Source: Phycisphaerales bacterium (lineage in GTDB: Bacteria > Planctomycetota > Phycisphaerae > UBA1845 > Fen-1342). Taken from it: a DNA stretch of 64,000 nt. Under the pieces are notes generated by a model. The model had not been told where the DNA came from. It did not search any database and was given only the letters and a program-made list of their open reading frames with translations. Location: assembly GCA_016716475.1 (NCBI GenBank), contig JADJWG010000002.1, positions 62,001 through 126,000 of the forward strand. Reading direction: 5' to 3'. The translations under genes and the position numbers were made by a program. Positions 1 to 9,400 of this stretch are shown here, one piece after another; positions within the stretch are counted from its first letter, which is position 1, and every line of letters begins with the position of its first letter.

Positions 1-778
1 CACAGGCCACAAAATAGATGTCGTAGGGCGAGCCGGTCCCTTTGCCGGCGCGCCCCGTGGCGGTGGCCTTGCGCGCTCCCCGGGTCGGCGCCGCGAGCGG
101 GCAGTCGGGTGGCATGAGGTAGTCGTGGCCGAAAGCACGGCGAATCGCATTGATCGCCACCCAGAGCGAGATGCGGTTGTCGAGGGCCTTGGCGGAGATC
201 CCCGGCCCGATCAGGGCCGCGCGCTGTTCCAGCGTCACGGGGTCACCGATCTCGACGTGCTTGACCACGGTGCTCTTGGGCAGGAAGAGATCCACGCAAA
301 ACTCGCCGATTTGCGGCACCTTCTTGCGTTCCTCGTCGGTGGCGATGTGGATCGGCTTACCGACGGGGTTCAGCACACCGGGCAGGTCCTGGCGCCCGTG
401 GACGACGACCCGCCGCGCGAAGAGGTTGCGCGTGTCGAATCCGCCCACATTCTGAAGCCGTAGGAACCCGCTGTCGTCGATATAGCGCACATAGAAGCCA
501 ATTTCGTCCATGTGGCACGCGAGCATGACTCGCGGCGGCCGGGCCTCCGCGTTGCCGGCCGCCTTCGTACGCCCCCGGGCACCGCCGGCGCCCTTCACCG
601 GGCGTGCGGCCCGCTTCAGGCAGATCAGGTTGCCCATGCTGTCGATGCGAGTCTCATCCCAGAAGTCACGCGTGAGATCGAGAACGAGATCACGAACACG
701 CTCTTCGCGCCCGGAGACACCCGGTGTTTCGGTGAGGCGACGGAGGAGCTCGAAGGGGCCGAAATCGGTAGCTGACAT
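1..778 (-). CDS. M42 family metallopeptidase (glutamyl aminopeptidase/endoglucanase-like), 3' end cut by window edge
   Basis: The minus strand reads from an ATG at 776-778 through 259 codons and runs off the left edge without a stop, so the C-terminal part is missing. It begins MSATDFGPFELLRRLTETPG, followed by SGREERVRDLV, which is the usual opening of M42 peptidases. The metal-binding HxD lies in LACHMDEIGFYV near residue 110 and the second metal aspartate in SAKALDNRISLW near residue 205. The family forms large tetrahedral cytoplasmic aminopeptidases that trim peptides. A lysine/arginine/glycine-rich insert (about residues 80-95) sits before the HxD strand and is a local peculiarity. The gene diverges from the membrane protein that starts at 980. 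Confidence 0.85.
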   Translation of the reverse strand, partial: MSATDFGPFELLRRLTETPGVSGREERVRDLVLDLTRDFWDETRIDSMGNLICLKRAARPVKGAGGARGRTKAAGNAEARPPRVMLACHMDEIGFYVRYIDDSGFLRLQNVGGFDTRNLFARRVVVHGRQDLPGVLNPVGKPIHIATDEERKKVPQIGEFCVDLFLPKSTVVKHVEIGDPVTLEQRAALIGPGISAKALDNRISLWVAINAIRRAFGHDYLMPPDCPLAAPTRGARKATATGRAGKGTGSPYDIYFVAC

Positions 779-979
779 GGATTCCTCGGCTGGCTGAAAT
801 CTTGGGAGGACGGAGCGGAATCCGTCCAAGCGGACAGTGTAGCGCCGTGCGCAGCAGGGTGGAAGGGTTCGGCATGCGCCACCTTTGGTGGACTCCCGGT
901 CCGTGGTAGGATGCCGCCGCGTCTTCCAGCCGTGCTGCGGGTATAAGGCCGGTTGGGGGTCATAGAGAGTGGGTGAGGA

Positions 980-2962
980 ATGATGCGTAGTGTGCTTTGG
1001 CGGCAGATGGGCGTCCTGGTGAGCTGCCTCGTGATGGCGGGGCCGGTCTGGGCGGACGAAATCACGGAGCCCACCACGACACCGGCGACTGAAGCCCTGA
1101 TGGTCGCCGGTCCTCATGAGCGCGTCGCGAACACTTCGCGGCCGCCGCTGCCGTTCGGACCGACGCTGGACTGGCCCACGCTCTGCTGGCTTGGGGCAGC
1201 ACTGGTCCTGGTGCTCACTGTGCGCCTCAACCCGGCCACGCGGTGGCGAAATGTCGACGCCCTGGTGCTGGCCGGGGTGTGCATCCTGCTTGCCTTGCGA
1301 GACAGCACACAGATGGGTGTGGGCTGGCGGGGCCATACTTGGGAATGGTGGGCATACGCCGGTCTGACACTGGCAGCCGTGTATTGGTTGCTGCGCGGTT
1401 TTGGTTTGCTCGTAGGCAATCGCCCCATCGAGCATCCGGGCCTGATCTCACCCGGGGCGCGGGCAGCCCTGCTTCTGGTGGCCGTCGCCCTGGCTGGTTA
1501 CCAGTTGAAAACGGCTCCGTTGAGCTCGGCCGCCCAAGACGGCGTGATCGGGGGCCTTTACTTCAACGCCACCGGGTACCTGCCGCACGGCTTTGTGGCC
1601 GGGCACGATAGCCGTACACCGCTGCTATACCTCGCGCATGCTGCCGTGCTACGGGCCCTCCCGGTCTCGGTGCCCGATGCGGATACGGGCACGCTCATGC
1701 CGCTGACCTGGGGAAACTATGAAAACTGGAAGGATGGCGACTGGATCACCGCCGGCGATCTCACGGCACCGCGCCTGGTAGGGTATGGGTTGTATGTGCT
1801 GCTGGTGCTCGGAATTGCCACGCTGGGGCTGCGACTGCAAGGCGGTGCGGCGGGCTGGACGCTCGCGGCACTGGTCAGCGTGTTCCCCGGAACGCTGGAG
1901 TGTCTCGGGCATCACGATGTGATGTTGGGAGCGGTGCTGCTGACCTGGGCCCTGGCACTCGCTTTCGTACCCGCCTTGGGCGGACTGCTGGCTACGGCCC
2001 TGATCGTCCTGGCGGGCGTGGCATGGCCGTGGTTGTGGCTGACTTTACCGCTCTTCCTGGCGCTGGCGCTGCGACGTGGCCTCCAGGGGTTGGGTGCCAT
2101 CGTGGGCTTGGGCGGGGCCGTGGCGGGGGTCGTGGCCGCATTGCTCTACCTGGTGGCCGGCGCTCCACCGCGCGAGGACGGCGCCTTGCGGATTGCCGGT
2201 GAAGTGCCCGGTTTCAGTGCGCAGATGGTGGACCAGGGTGCAATTCTCATCGAGCCACTCGCCGACTTTGAAAGCCCGGATTCAAAGGCCTGGACGCGGT
2301 GGGGGTGGAAACTGCTATTGCAGGGAGATGAGGTGCAACTCGAACGCGCCACGCGCTTCGCGAACATTCATCTCGGCAGCAGCGTCGAGCCGCAGGTCCG
2401 ATTCCGCGACCTGCGGATGGCCCCCGAGGTGCGGGTAGCATTATCGGGTTGGTATCGCGAACAGGTGGCGGAGTTGCCCCCGCTGGAGCGCCTGCGCGTG
2501 CAGACACGCACGCTGCTCGAAGCAACCTGGTTGCCGGCGCAGGGGGTTGTGCACCCGGTCCCGGGCGTGTGGGCACTCTGGGGGCATGACCACCCCGAGC
2601 GCGCGACGCTCGCGCGGAGAATTCTCAAGCTGGCGGGCGGGTTGCTCGCACTGTGGGCGACGTTCGCCATCTTCTTCGGCAACCGTGTCCTGCCGCGGCA
2701 CCTGCTGGGTGGTGTGCTGCTGCTTGTGACGTGCGGGCTGCTCGTAACGGCTCTGGGACCGGTGACGCACCTGGTCTGGTTGGCTGTGCCGGTGGCGGCA
2801 CTCTGGGCCGTGTTTGATGTGCCGACGGGTAGCCGCACGGGTCACCGTGTACCGATGACTACGACACAGACGAACATGCCGCGCTCCGGCGCGACAGTGC
2901 TGGGCGGTCCGGCTCCGAGCAGCGCCCGTGTGACGGTCGAGGGTCCGGCGGCGCAGTCGTAG
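980..2962 (+). CDS. Polytopic membrane protein of unknown function with N-terminal signal segment
   Basis: A 660-residue protein. The N-terminus (MMRSVLWRQMGVLVSCLVMA, then GPVWAD) looks like a cleavable signal sequence. About ten further hydrophobic segments follow, with a soluble loop of roughly 150 residues (about 395-545) before the last three membrane spans. The membrane layout with an early extracytoplasmic loop (YFNATGYLPHGF) recalls large membrane glycosyltransferases, but no catalytic DxD or other diagnostic motif can be named, so no function is assigned. ATG at 980 follows GAGG closely; a second ATG is adjacent at 983. The tail after the last membrane span is polar and low-complexity. 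guaA follows 78 bases downstream on the same strand. Confidence 0.75.
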   Translation: MMRSVLWRQMGVLVSCLVMAGPVWADEITEPTTTPATEALMVAGPHERVANTSRPPLPFGPTLDWPTLCWLGAALVLVLTVRLNPATRWRNVDALVLAGVCILLALRDSTQMGVGWRGHTWEWWAYAGLTLAAVYWLLRGFGLLVGNRPIEHPGLISPGARAALLLVAVALAGYQLKTAPLSSAAQDGVIGGLYFNATGYLPHGFVAGHDSRTPLLYLAHAAVLRALPVSVPDADTGTLMPLTWGNYENWKDGDWITAGDLTAPRLVGYGLYVLLVLGIATLGLRLQGGAAGWTLAALVSVFPGTLECLGHHDVMLGAVLLTWALALAFVPALGGLLATALIVLAGVAWPWLWLTLPLFLALALRRGLQGLGAIVGLGGAVAGVVAALLYLVAGAPPREDGALRIAGEVPGFSAQMVDQGAILIEPLADFESPDSKAWTRWGWKLLLQGDEVQLERATRFANIHLGSSVEPQVRFRDLRMAPEVRVALSGWYREQVAELPPLERLRVQTRTLLEATWLPAQGVVHPVPGVWALWGHDHPERATLARRILKLAGGLLALWATFAIFFGNRVLPRHLLGGVLLLVTCGLLVTALGPVTHLVWLAVPVAALWAVFDVPTGSRTGHRVPMTTTQTNMPRSGATVLGGPAPSSARVTVEGPAAQS

Positions 2963-3040
2963 TGCGGACACAAGCTTGCCCGCGGTATCCGGTCCCGGGG
3001 CCGGCGTGGTCACAGGCGTGTCCGGGAAAGGTCAGGCACG

Positions 3041-4591
3041 ATGCAGCGCGAGACAATCGCGATTCTTGATTTCGGCAGTCAGTATTCGCAATTGATTGCG
3101 CGACGCGTGCGAGAGTCGCACGTCTACAGCGAGTTGCGAGCGCCACAGACGCCGGCGGCAGAGCTGCGTGCCCGGGGCGTCAAGGGCATCATCCTTTCGG
3201 GCGGCCCGGCGAGCGTCTATGCCGCGGGGGCACCACGATGTGACCCTGCCATCTTTGAGCTGGGTGTCCCGATCCTGGGGATCTGCTACGGGATGCAGCT
3301 CGCTTGCCAGATTCTCGGGGGCGACGTACGTGCGTCGCAGGCGCGTGAGTATGGGCGTGTGCGCGTCGAAGTTCGCAAGGCCGCGGGTGTGCTGGCCCAT
3401 CTGCCCGCGGACATTTCCGTGTGGATGAGCCACGGCGACGTGGTAACGGCCGTGTCCGACGACTTCGAGGCCCTCGCTGCGACACGCAATTGCCCGGTCG
3501 CCGCGGTGGTGCATCGGACCCGCCCGGTGTTTGGCGTGCAATTCCATCCGGAAGTGACGCACACGCCTCTCGGTGAGCAGATTATCCGCAATTTCGTCTA
3601 CGAGATCTGTGGTTGTCGCGGTGACTGGCGCGTCGAGAACATGATCGAGGCGACCGTTGCGCGGATTCGTGCGCAGGTCGGAGACGCGGACCGGGTGATT
3701 TGTGGACTTTCGGGCGGCGTGGACAGCAGCGTCACGGCAGCCCTGGTGTACCGGGCGATCGGAGATCGGCTGGTCAACGTCTTCGTCGACAATGGCCTCT
3801 GTCGTCGGCGTGAGGCGGAACTCGTGGCACTGACCTTCCGTGACCACTTCGGCATGGAGCTGCGGATCGCAGACGCCGCCGACCGCTTCCTGTCGCGGCT
3901 GCGCGGGGTACTCGATCCCCAGGAAAAGCGGCGCATCATCGGTCACGAGTTCATCGAGGTATTCAAGTCCGAGGCCCAGCAGATTGCCGGGGCGCGGTTC
4001 CTGGCGCAGGGCACGATCTACCCGGACGTGATTGAATCAGGCCACGGCCACAGCGGCCACGCCGCAACGATCAAGCTGCACCACAATGTCGGTGGCCTGC
4101 CGAACGAACTCGGGTTCGAGCTGGTCGAGCCGCTGCGCGAGCTGTTCAAGGACGAGGTGCGGCTCGTGGGCGAAGCGCTGGGGTTGCCCGAGGCGCTGGT
4201 CTGGCGCCACCCCTTCCCCGGTCCCGGGCTGGCGGTGCGGATCGCGGGTGAAGTCACACCTGCGCGGCTCGAATTGCTGCGCAGCGCTGACGAAATCCTG
4301 CTCGAGGAATTGACGGCCGCCGGTTGGTACCGCAAGGTGGCGCAGGGTTTTGCGGTGCTCGTACCGGTGGAGAGCGTCGGCGTAATGGGGGATGGCCGGT
4401 CGTACGAAGGGCAGAATCTCATCGTGGTACGTCTGGTCGAGTCCAAGGACTTTATGACCGCGGACTGGGTGCACATCGACTACGCGGTGCTGGCGACGGT
4501 GAGCAACCGGATCATCAACGAAGTGCCAGGTGTGAACCGCGTGGCGTATGACATCTCGAGCAAGCCCCCCAGCACGATCGAGTGGCAGTGA
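3041..4591 (+). CDS. guaA: GMP synthase (glutamine-hydrolysing)
   Basis: At 516 residues this is the normal length for the two-domain bacterial enzyme that converts XMP, glutamine and ATP to GMP, the last step of guanine nucleotide synthesis. The N-terminal class I amidotransferase domain has the nucleophile cysteine in GICYGMQLACQ (about residue 85) and the His/Glu pair in FGVQFHPEVTH (about 170). The ATP-pyrophosphatase domain has the SGGVDSS P-loop (about 226). The C-terminal dimerisation domain ends in the family signature DISSKPPSTIEWQ. The start at 3041 follows GGTCAGG. It is followed 12 bases later by the oxidoreductase gene and probably shares its transcript. Confidence 0.98.
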   Translation: MQRETIAILDFGSQYSQLIARRVRESHVYSELRAPQTPAAELRARGVKGIILSGGPASVYAAGAPRCDPAIFELGVPILGICYGMQLACQILGGDVRASQAREYGRVRVEVRKAAGVLAHLPADISVWMSHGDVVTAVSDDFEALAATRNCPVAAVVHRTRPVFGVQFHPEVTHTPLGEQIIRNFVYEICGCRGDWRVENMIEATVARIRAQVGDADRVICGLSGGVDSSVTAALVYRAIGDRLVNVFVDNGLCRRREAELVALTFRDHFGMELRIADAADRFLSRLRGVLDPQEKRRIIGHEFIEVFKSEAQQIAGARFLAQGTIYPDVIESGHGHSGHAATIKLHHNVGGLPNELGFELVEPLRELFKDEVRLVGEALGLPEALVWRHPFPGPGLAVRIAGEVTPARLELLRSADEILLEELTAAGWYRKVAQGFAVLVPVESVGVMGDGRSYEGQNLIVVRLVESKDFMTADWVHIDYAVLATVSNRIINEVPGVNRVAYDISSKPPSTIEWQ

Positions 4592-4603
4592 GGATCACGT
4601 ACG

Positions 4604-5674
4604 GTGGACAAGATTCGCTTCGGTATCTGCGGTCTCGGCTTCATGGGACAGAGCCACTTCTGGCGGCTGATCCGGCAGGAGCACGCTACGGTCACGGCGA
4701 TCTGTGATCGTGACGCGGGCCGACGGGCGGGGCAATGGGGTCGTAGCGGCAATCTCGACCTGGGTACGCCGACCGAGCCACCACCGCTGGAAGGGATTTC
4801 GGCGTACGGTGACCTTCAGGGGCTGCTGCGCGACGAGCACGTCGATGCGGTGCTCATCGCGCTGCCGACGGCTCTGCATGCCGAGACAGCCATTCATGCA
4901 CTCGATGCCGGCAAGCATGTGCTGTGTGAGAAACCCATGGCCTATCGGCCGGGCGAGTGCAACCTGATGATCGCAGCGGCGGAGCGCAACCAGCGCCAGC
5001 TCATGATCGCACACTGCCTGCGCTTCTGGCCGCAGTACGACACGATCAAGCAATTGGTGGAGGAGGGCCGCATCGGGCGGGTTCGGTACGCCACCTTCCG
5101 GCGCCTGGCAAGCCCGCCGCTCTACACGCAGGGCAACTGGCTGATGGATGAACTGCAGAGCGGTGGGGCGCTGCTCGATTTGCACATTCACGACATCGAC
5201 TACGCACAGTATCTGCTGGGGTTACCGGCCACGATCACGGCCCAGGGCTTGCGCGGACCGGGCGGACGCATCGATCATGTTGTTGCCACCTACGGCTTTG
5301 AAGACGGGCGCTACGCAACGATCGAGGGTGGCTGGGCGATGCAGACCCCGTGGCCCTTTGAGATGGCGCTCACGGTGCATGGCGACGCGGGCACGCTGGA
5401 CTGGTCTTCGGCGCGCGGTGCAGAGGTGCGCCTGTACACCGGGAGTGGCGCGGCGGAATCCCTGGCCTGCCCGGGAGATGCGCTCGTGAACGAGCAGGCG
5501 TATTTCGTCGAGGCGGTGCGCACCGGCCAATCCCCGGAGCGCTGCCCGCCGAGCGCTTCACGCACCAGTGTCTTTCTCGCCTGGCTGGAGCGCCGGGCCA
5601 TCGAGAGCGGCAAGCCGGTGCCGGTCTCCGAGCGCCTGAAAGACGCCTGGACCGGCGGCCACGTTGCGTTTTAG
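4604..5674 (+). CDS. Gfo/Idh/MocA family NAD(P)-dependent oxidoreductase
   Basis: A 356-residue protein starting with GTG (GAGG about 10 bases upstream). The N-terminal Rossmann fold opens with FGICGLGFMGQSH, a glycine-rich dinucleotide-binding loop. The family motif EKP is present in GKHVLCEKPMAY (about residue 110), where the lysine is the conserved catalytic/cofactor residue. The C-terminal alpha/beta domain has DLHIHDIDYAQYLLG, with the conserved histidine-containing DxxxHDxD stretch typical of sugar or inositol dehydrogenases. The substrate cannot be read from sequence; the family mostly oxidises or epimerises sugars and cyclitols. It lies directly behind guaA, which gives no pathway hint. 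Confidence 0.92.
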   Translation: MDKIRFGICGLGFMGQSHFWRLIRQEHATVTAICDRDAGRRAGQWGRSGNLDLGTPTEPPPLEGISAYGDLQGLLRDEHVDAVLIALPTALHAETAIHALDAGKHVLCEKPMAYRPGECNLMIAAAERNQRQLMIAHCLRFWPQYDTIKQLVEEGRIGRVRYATFRRLASPPLYTQGNWLMDELQSGGALLDLHIHDIDYAQYLLGLPATITAQGLRGPGGRIDHVVATYGFEDGRYATIEGGWAMQTPWPFEMALTVHGDAGTLDWSSARGAEVRLYTGSGAAESLACPGDALVNEQAYFVEAVRTGQSPERCPPSASRTSVFLAWLERRAIESGKPVPVSERLKDAWTGGHVAF

Positions 5675-5790
5675 TTATCGGGGCGCTCAGCCGTTCGTCC
5701 ACGAATGCTGTCACAAGTTCATTGGTGGGGTTGGACCATGCCCCCAGGCGGGGAATGAGATGGACATTGCCGTCGGGACGCGCCCTACCA

Positions 5791-5805
5791 TCCCATGAGA
5801 TGGGA
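5791..5805 (+). promoter_or_regulatory. Small hairpin enclosing the lipoprotein start codon
   Basis: TCCCAT, three loop bases (GAG) and ATGGGA form a perfect 6-bp stem. The ATG that best fits the lipoprotein start (5800) is the first codon of the 3' arm. Such a stem could slow initiation, but its effect is inference only. Confidence 0.3.
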
Positions 5806-6126
5806 AAAACGCATTCCACATGGCTCGCGGGGGCTCTCTTCGCGCTGTTGGCGCTGTCCGGCTGCTGCACGCGGCCGGAGGCCCTGCGTGGCTTCGGGGC
5901 GGATGCTGCGCGGGCCAATCTTGTGCTCGGCCCGTCGGCCGATCATGCGTGGCTCGCGAAGCAGTTCACAGCGCGGGCCGAAGGTCCGGCAGCCATTGTT
6001 GGCTGGCGCGGCGAAGAGTTGACCTACTACACGCGGATTCATGTGGACGAGCAGGCCTACTACGACCGCTATGGGAGCACTTTCCATACGACGCAGTCGG
6101 TGCAGACGGGGGTGCGGATCCGATAA
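5800..6126 (+). CDS. Small predicted lipoprotein, function unknown
   Basis: A 108-residue protein. Reading from ATG 5800 gives a short lipoprotein signal peptide (MGKTHSTWLAGALFALLALS then GCC) with a lipobox-like LSGC, so the mature protein should start at the cysteine near residue 22. An upstream in-frame start at 5722 would add 26 polar residues ahead of the signal and is less likely. The remaining ~85 residues hold no domain I recognise. They are rich in aromatic residues towards the end (TYYTRIHVDEQAYYDRYGS). The gene converges with the membrane glycosyltransferase-like gene, whose stop lies 16 bases away. Confidence 0.65.
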   Translation: MGKTHSTWLAGALFALLALSGCCTRPEALRGFGADAARANLVLGPSADHAWLAKQFTARAEGPAAIVGWRGEELTYYTRIHVDEQAYYDRYGSTFHTTQSVQTGVRIR

Positions 6127-6142
6127 GCGGCTGGCAGAGGTG

Positions 6143-7885
6143 TCAGGGCGCGCGTTCGTAGACAAAGACGCGTTTGTTGGCCCAGGTAAGCTGGGTGGCG
6201 CCGCGCCAATCGGGGGGCTCTACTGCGATTAGCACATAGCCGAAACGTTGCCACCACGCACTCCGATGCACGTCGACATGGTCGGCCGTGAAGATCAGCC
6301 AGCGCGGCAAATCGGCGGGGTCGAGGTCGGTGGGTTCATTCTCGGGAAGGAGTACGAAGCGCCCGTGGGCGAAATCAAAGGGCGGCACGCTGTAGGGAGC
6401 GGGTTCCTGCAGCAGGCCGATCGGCTCATCCGGGACCAAGGGGGTGAAGCGGGTGGCGATGCGCGTGCGAGACTCGTACTGCACACCGGCGTCGCGCCAG
6501 AATGCGTGAAGATACAGGGGCCAGTCGTTTGCCGACAGCAACAACAGGCCCAAGACGCCCCAGACCACGTGCCGCCGCCATCCCCAGGCGACCACGATGC
6601 CCGCGGCCACCGCGAGCAGCAGCAGCGGGAGGATCAGGAAGCGGGCAAACTCGGCCGGCTTCTGCGCGCCGATGAGTACTCCGAGCGTGAGAATCGCAAC
6701 CCCGGCCGTGATGCTGACCAGCGTAGCGCGCGTCCGACGGCGGAGCAGCAGCGCAAACCCGACCAGGCCGAGCACGCTCGTTCCCACCCCGATGCCGAGC
6801 GGTACGAGAGTTACGACCCGTTCCAGCCCGGCCTGGAACTGCTGTGCCTGCCCCTCGTACATCGCCGTGCTGTTGCTCAGATTGCTGACCATCTTCTGTT
6901 GCTCAAAAATGGCGTTGTAGAACAGGTACGGGTTGAGCACGACATACACGGCGGCAAAGAGCCCGGCCGCCAAGGCGAGACGCCGCAGGGTAAGGCGCGT
7001 GCGCTGCGCGGTCGGCAATGCAAGGTACAGAGCCGGTACGAACAGCGCGCCGGCGAGGCCCGTCAAGGTCAGTGCGAAGGCGTACCCGGATTGCAACCCG
7101 AGTCGTACGGCCACGGCGCGGGATGGTGTGCGCAGAAAATCGAGCGCGCTCAATCCCGCCCAGAGCAGCAGGCAGGCGGATGGCAGATGCGGCTTGGCTT
7201 CACAGACGGCCGAGAGCAGCACGGGGCTGCAGGCGCCGGCAAGCAGGGCCAGCCAAGCCGCGCGCCGTCCGGCTGTTGCCCGCGCCAGCCGTGCGATGGC
7301 GATCAGGGTGGCGGCGCCGAATGCCAGCGAGACGAAGCGGGCGGCGACATAGAATCCGCCGATGGCGGCCGGGTTCTCCAGGTAGACCCCCAGGTCGCGT
7401 GACAGCGGGAAGCAGCCCGCGGCCCCGGCGGCCCCGAGCACGGCTCCGACGAGATAGAGGTATCCGCCGCCGTACTGGTAGAGCTGCGGGTCGAAATCGA
7501 GTTGGCGCGGGTTCATGCGGGCGAGCGCGCGGAGGATAATCAACTCGTCGGGCTGCCGCGAATAGAGCCGGTAGCCCAGGAGGATGCCCGCCCGCGATGC
7601 CTCGTCGGGCACGAGGTCCACGAGGTGGCCGTGCTTGTCGAGCGGGGTGAGGTCAACATCCGCACCGGCCGCGCTGGCCCGCAGTACCGCGAGTGCCGCT
7701 GTGCCGCCGTAACGTTCGCCAGGCCAGGGCGGAGCGCCGCCGAAGAGCGTCGCGTCATGGGAATTGGTCGGCAGACCCCACGTCAGCAGCGGCAGCATGG
7801 CGATCGCCCACACCATGACCGCAGCGCCGACGGCCAGGTTGTGGCGACACTTTCGCTTTCGGGATGTGTGCGCGGTTACCCTCAC
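6143..7885 (-). CDS. Membrane glycosyltransferase-like protein (ArnT/PMT-type fold)
   Basis: A 580-residue polytopic membrane protein. GTG at 7885 is preferred because it shares the four bases GTGA with the ubiA stop; the longer reading to 8122 only adds residues antiparallel in sense to nothing and overlapping ubiA in another frame. One N-terminal span is followed by an extracytoplasmic loop and then about ten spans. The stretch DFDPQLYQYGGGYLYLVG near residue 140 resembles the first loop of lipid-linked sugar transferases such as ArnT/PMT, where an acidic residue is catalytic. A C-terminal soluble domain of ~110 residues (from about 465) ends with WANKRVFVYERAP. Substrate unknown. It is probably translated together with ubiA and ubiX. 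Confidence 0.8.
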   Translation of the reverse strand: MRVTAHTSRKRKCRHNLAVGAAVMVWAIAMLPLLTWGLPTNSHDATLFGGAPPWPGERYGGTAALAVLRASAAGADVDLTPLDKHGHLVDLVPDEASRAGILLGYRLYSRQPDELIILRALARMNPRQLDFDPQLYQYGGGYLYLVGAVLGAAGAAGCFPLSRDLGVYLENPAAIGGFYVAARFVSLAFGAATLIAIARLARATAGRRAAWLALLAGACSPVLLSAVCEAKPHLPSACLLLWAGLSALDFLRTPSRAVAVRLGLQSGYAFALTLTGLAGALFVPALYLALPTAQRTRLTLRRLALAAGLFAAVYVVLNPYLFYNAIFEQQKMVSNLSNSTAMYEGQAQQFQAGLERVVTLVPLGIGVGTSVLGLVGFALLLRRRTRATLVSITAGVAILTLGVLIGAQKPAEFARFLILPLLLLAVAAGIVVAWGWRRHVVWGVLGLLLLSANDWPLYLHAFWRDAGVQYESRTRIATRFTPLVPDEPIGLLQEPAPYSVPPFDFAHGRFVLLPENEPTDLDPADLPRWLIFTADHVDVHRSAWWQRFGYVLIAVEPPDWRGATQLTWANKRVFVYERAP

Positions 7886-8793
7886 CGCAGGAGTATATCG
7901 AGGATTCCGAGGGCGCCGAGGAGCAGGCCCACGATCCCATTGACCGTGAAGAACGCAAGATTCACTTTGCTCAGGTCCCGGGGCGTGACGAGCGCGTTTT
8001 CTACGAGCAGCAGCACCGCCGCACCAGCCACTCCAATGTAGTAGAGCAGGCCGAGATCCGCGGTGAGCCCGACACCGAGCAGCGCGGTCAGCGTGACGAT
8101 GTGAAAGCTGCGCGCCAGCCACAAGGCTGCCGGCACACCCAGCTTGGCCGGCACTGAGTGCAGTCCGGCACGGCGGTCGAAATCGGCGTCCTGGCAGGCA
8201 TAGATCAGGTCAAAGCCGGCGATCCAAAATGCAACCGCGACCATCAGCAGCCACGCCGGTGCCCCGAGCGTATCCGGTCGCAGGGCGATCCACGCGGCAA
8301 CGGGTGCAAACGCGATACCCAAACCGAGCACGAGGTGGGACCAGCGGGTGAAGCGCTTCGTGTAGGAGTAGCAGCAGAGCCACGCGAGCGTCGGGATGCT
8401 GAGCAGAAGTGGCCACGGGTTGGGGGGTTCGTTGGTCGCGAGGAATCCGGCGCAGCCGAGCAGAAAAGCTGCGCAGGCCAGCAGGAAAAATCCCCACGCG
8501 GCCGGCGCTGTGATCTGTCCCGCCGGCAACGGTCGGCCGGCGGTCCGCGGATTGGAGGCGTCGATGCGGGCATCGGCCAGGCGGTTGAAGGTCATCGCAG
8601 CGCTGCGCGCAGCGACCATACAAAGAATGATCAGTACGATCTGCGGTCCGGTGGGCAGTGCGGGGTGCGCCGCGAGAAACGCGGCAAACAATGCGAATGG
8701 TAATGCAAACACGGAATGGCTGAACTTGATCATCTCCCCCCAGGTACGGATGGCGCGCAGCCAACTCGCCAGCGGGTTACTCCTCATCGCCAT
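7882..8793 (-). CDS. ubiA: UbiA-family prenyltransferase (4-hydroxybenzoate polyprenyltransferase-like)
   Basis: A 303-residue integral membrane aromatic prenyltransferase. The first Asp-rich Mg-diphosphate site is NRLADARID (about residue 70) and the second is the DADFD-containing loop YACQDADFDRRAGLHS (about 195). About nine membrane spans are visible. It attaches a polyprenyl chain to an aromatic ring in quinone synthesis. It lies directly downstream of a UbiX-type flavin prenyltransferase, overlapping it by 17 bases (11 if the second ATG at 8787 is used). In bacteria lacking ubiquinone, this pair typically serves the futalosine menaquinone route; that role here is inferred, since no mqn genes are in the window. 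Confidence 0.93.
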   Translation of the reverse strand: MAMRSNPLASWLRAIRTWGEMIKFSHSVFALPFALFAAFLAAHPALPTGPQIVLIILCMVAARSAAMTFNRLADARIDASNPRTAGRPLPAGQITAPAAWGFFLLACAAFLLGCAGFLATNEPPNPWPLLLSIPTLAWLCCYSYTKRFTRWSHLVLGLGIAFAPVAAWIALRPDTLGAPAWLLMVAVAFWIAGFDLIYACQDADFDRRAGLHSVPAKLGVPAALWLARSFHIVTLTALLGVGLTADLGLLYYIGVAGAAVLLLVENALVTPRDLSKVNLAFFTVNGIVGLLLGALGILDILLR

Positions 8794-9400
8794 TCTCGGC
8801 GGAGGAAGCCGGCCGCTGGTGCTGAGCCGGATCCCAGCGAATGTTCAGCGTGTGCGGCAAGCCAACGAGGTCGAGAATCCGACCAACGACGAAGTCGATC
8901 AGGTCATCGATGGTCTTCGGCAGCATGTAGAATCCCGGGCAGGCGGGGCAGATGATGCCGCCGGCCTGGCTGATCCGCAGCATGTTGGCCAGCTCGATCT
9001 GGCTGAGAGGCATCTCGCGCGGGACCAGCACCAGCCGACGGGCCTCTTTCAATGTCACAGCAGCCGCGCGGGTTACGAGGTTGTCACTGATGCCCGCGGC
9101 CACCGCGGCGAGCGTGTGACCGCTGCACGGGCAGATCACCATGCCGTCCGTGTGGAATGAGCCGCTCGCCAGGCGCGCGCCGGTGTCGCGGTGGGGATAA
9201 AGGGTGACCTGCGGTTGGGGGGCCCCGAGCAGGGTCTCGGCACTGATGCGCCGTAGCCCGAGTTCATCAGCAAAGAGTCGCTGGCCGAGCGGCGAAGCAA
9301 CCACGTGCAGGTGGGCGCCGGCCCGGACGATGGCCTGCGCCAGTCGCTGGGCGTAGATGGCGCCACTGGCGCCGGTAATTCCGAGGACGATTTGCTTCAC
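8777..9400 (-). CDS. ubiX: UbiX-type flavin prenyltransferase
   Basis: At 207 residues it has the family length. The flavin-binding N-terminus is MKQIVLGITGASGAIYAQRL. Further family marks are VICPCSGHTLAAVAAGISDNL (about residue 88-108), the LVPREMP strand (about 127) and the C-terminal PGFYMLPKTIDDLIDFVVGR. The enzyme makes prenylated FMN, the cofactor that UbiD-type decarboxylases need. Its ATG shares ATGA with the stop of the upstream membrane protein, and it overlaps ubiA downstream, so translation of the three is probably coupled. No ubiD is present in the window. Confidence 0.95.
   Translation of the reverse strand: MKQIVLGITGASGAIYAQRLAQAIVRAGAHLHVVASPLGQRLFADELGLRRISAETLLGAPQPQVTLYPHRDTGARLASGSFHTDGMVICPCSGHTLAAVAAGISDNLVTRAAAVTLKEARRLVLVPREMPLSQIELANMLRISQAGGIICPACPGFYMLPKTIDDLIDFVVGRILDLVGLPHTLNIRWDPAQHQRPASSAENGDEE

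Noticed and set aside
6248..7402. 384-residue open frame on the plus strand
   Set aside because: Antisense to a membrane protein; low complexity, rich in Gln/Arg/Gly.
7886..8122. Longer start of the membrane glycosyltransferase-like gene
   Set aside because: It lies wholly within ubiA in another frame; GTG 7885 overlapping the ubiA stop fits better.
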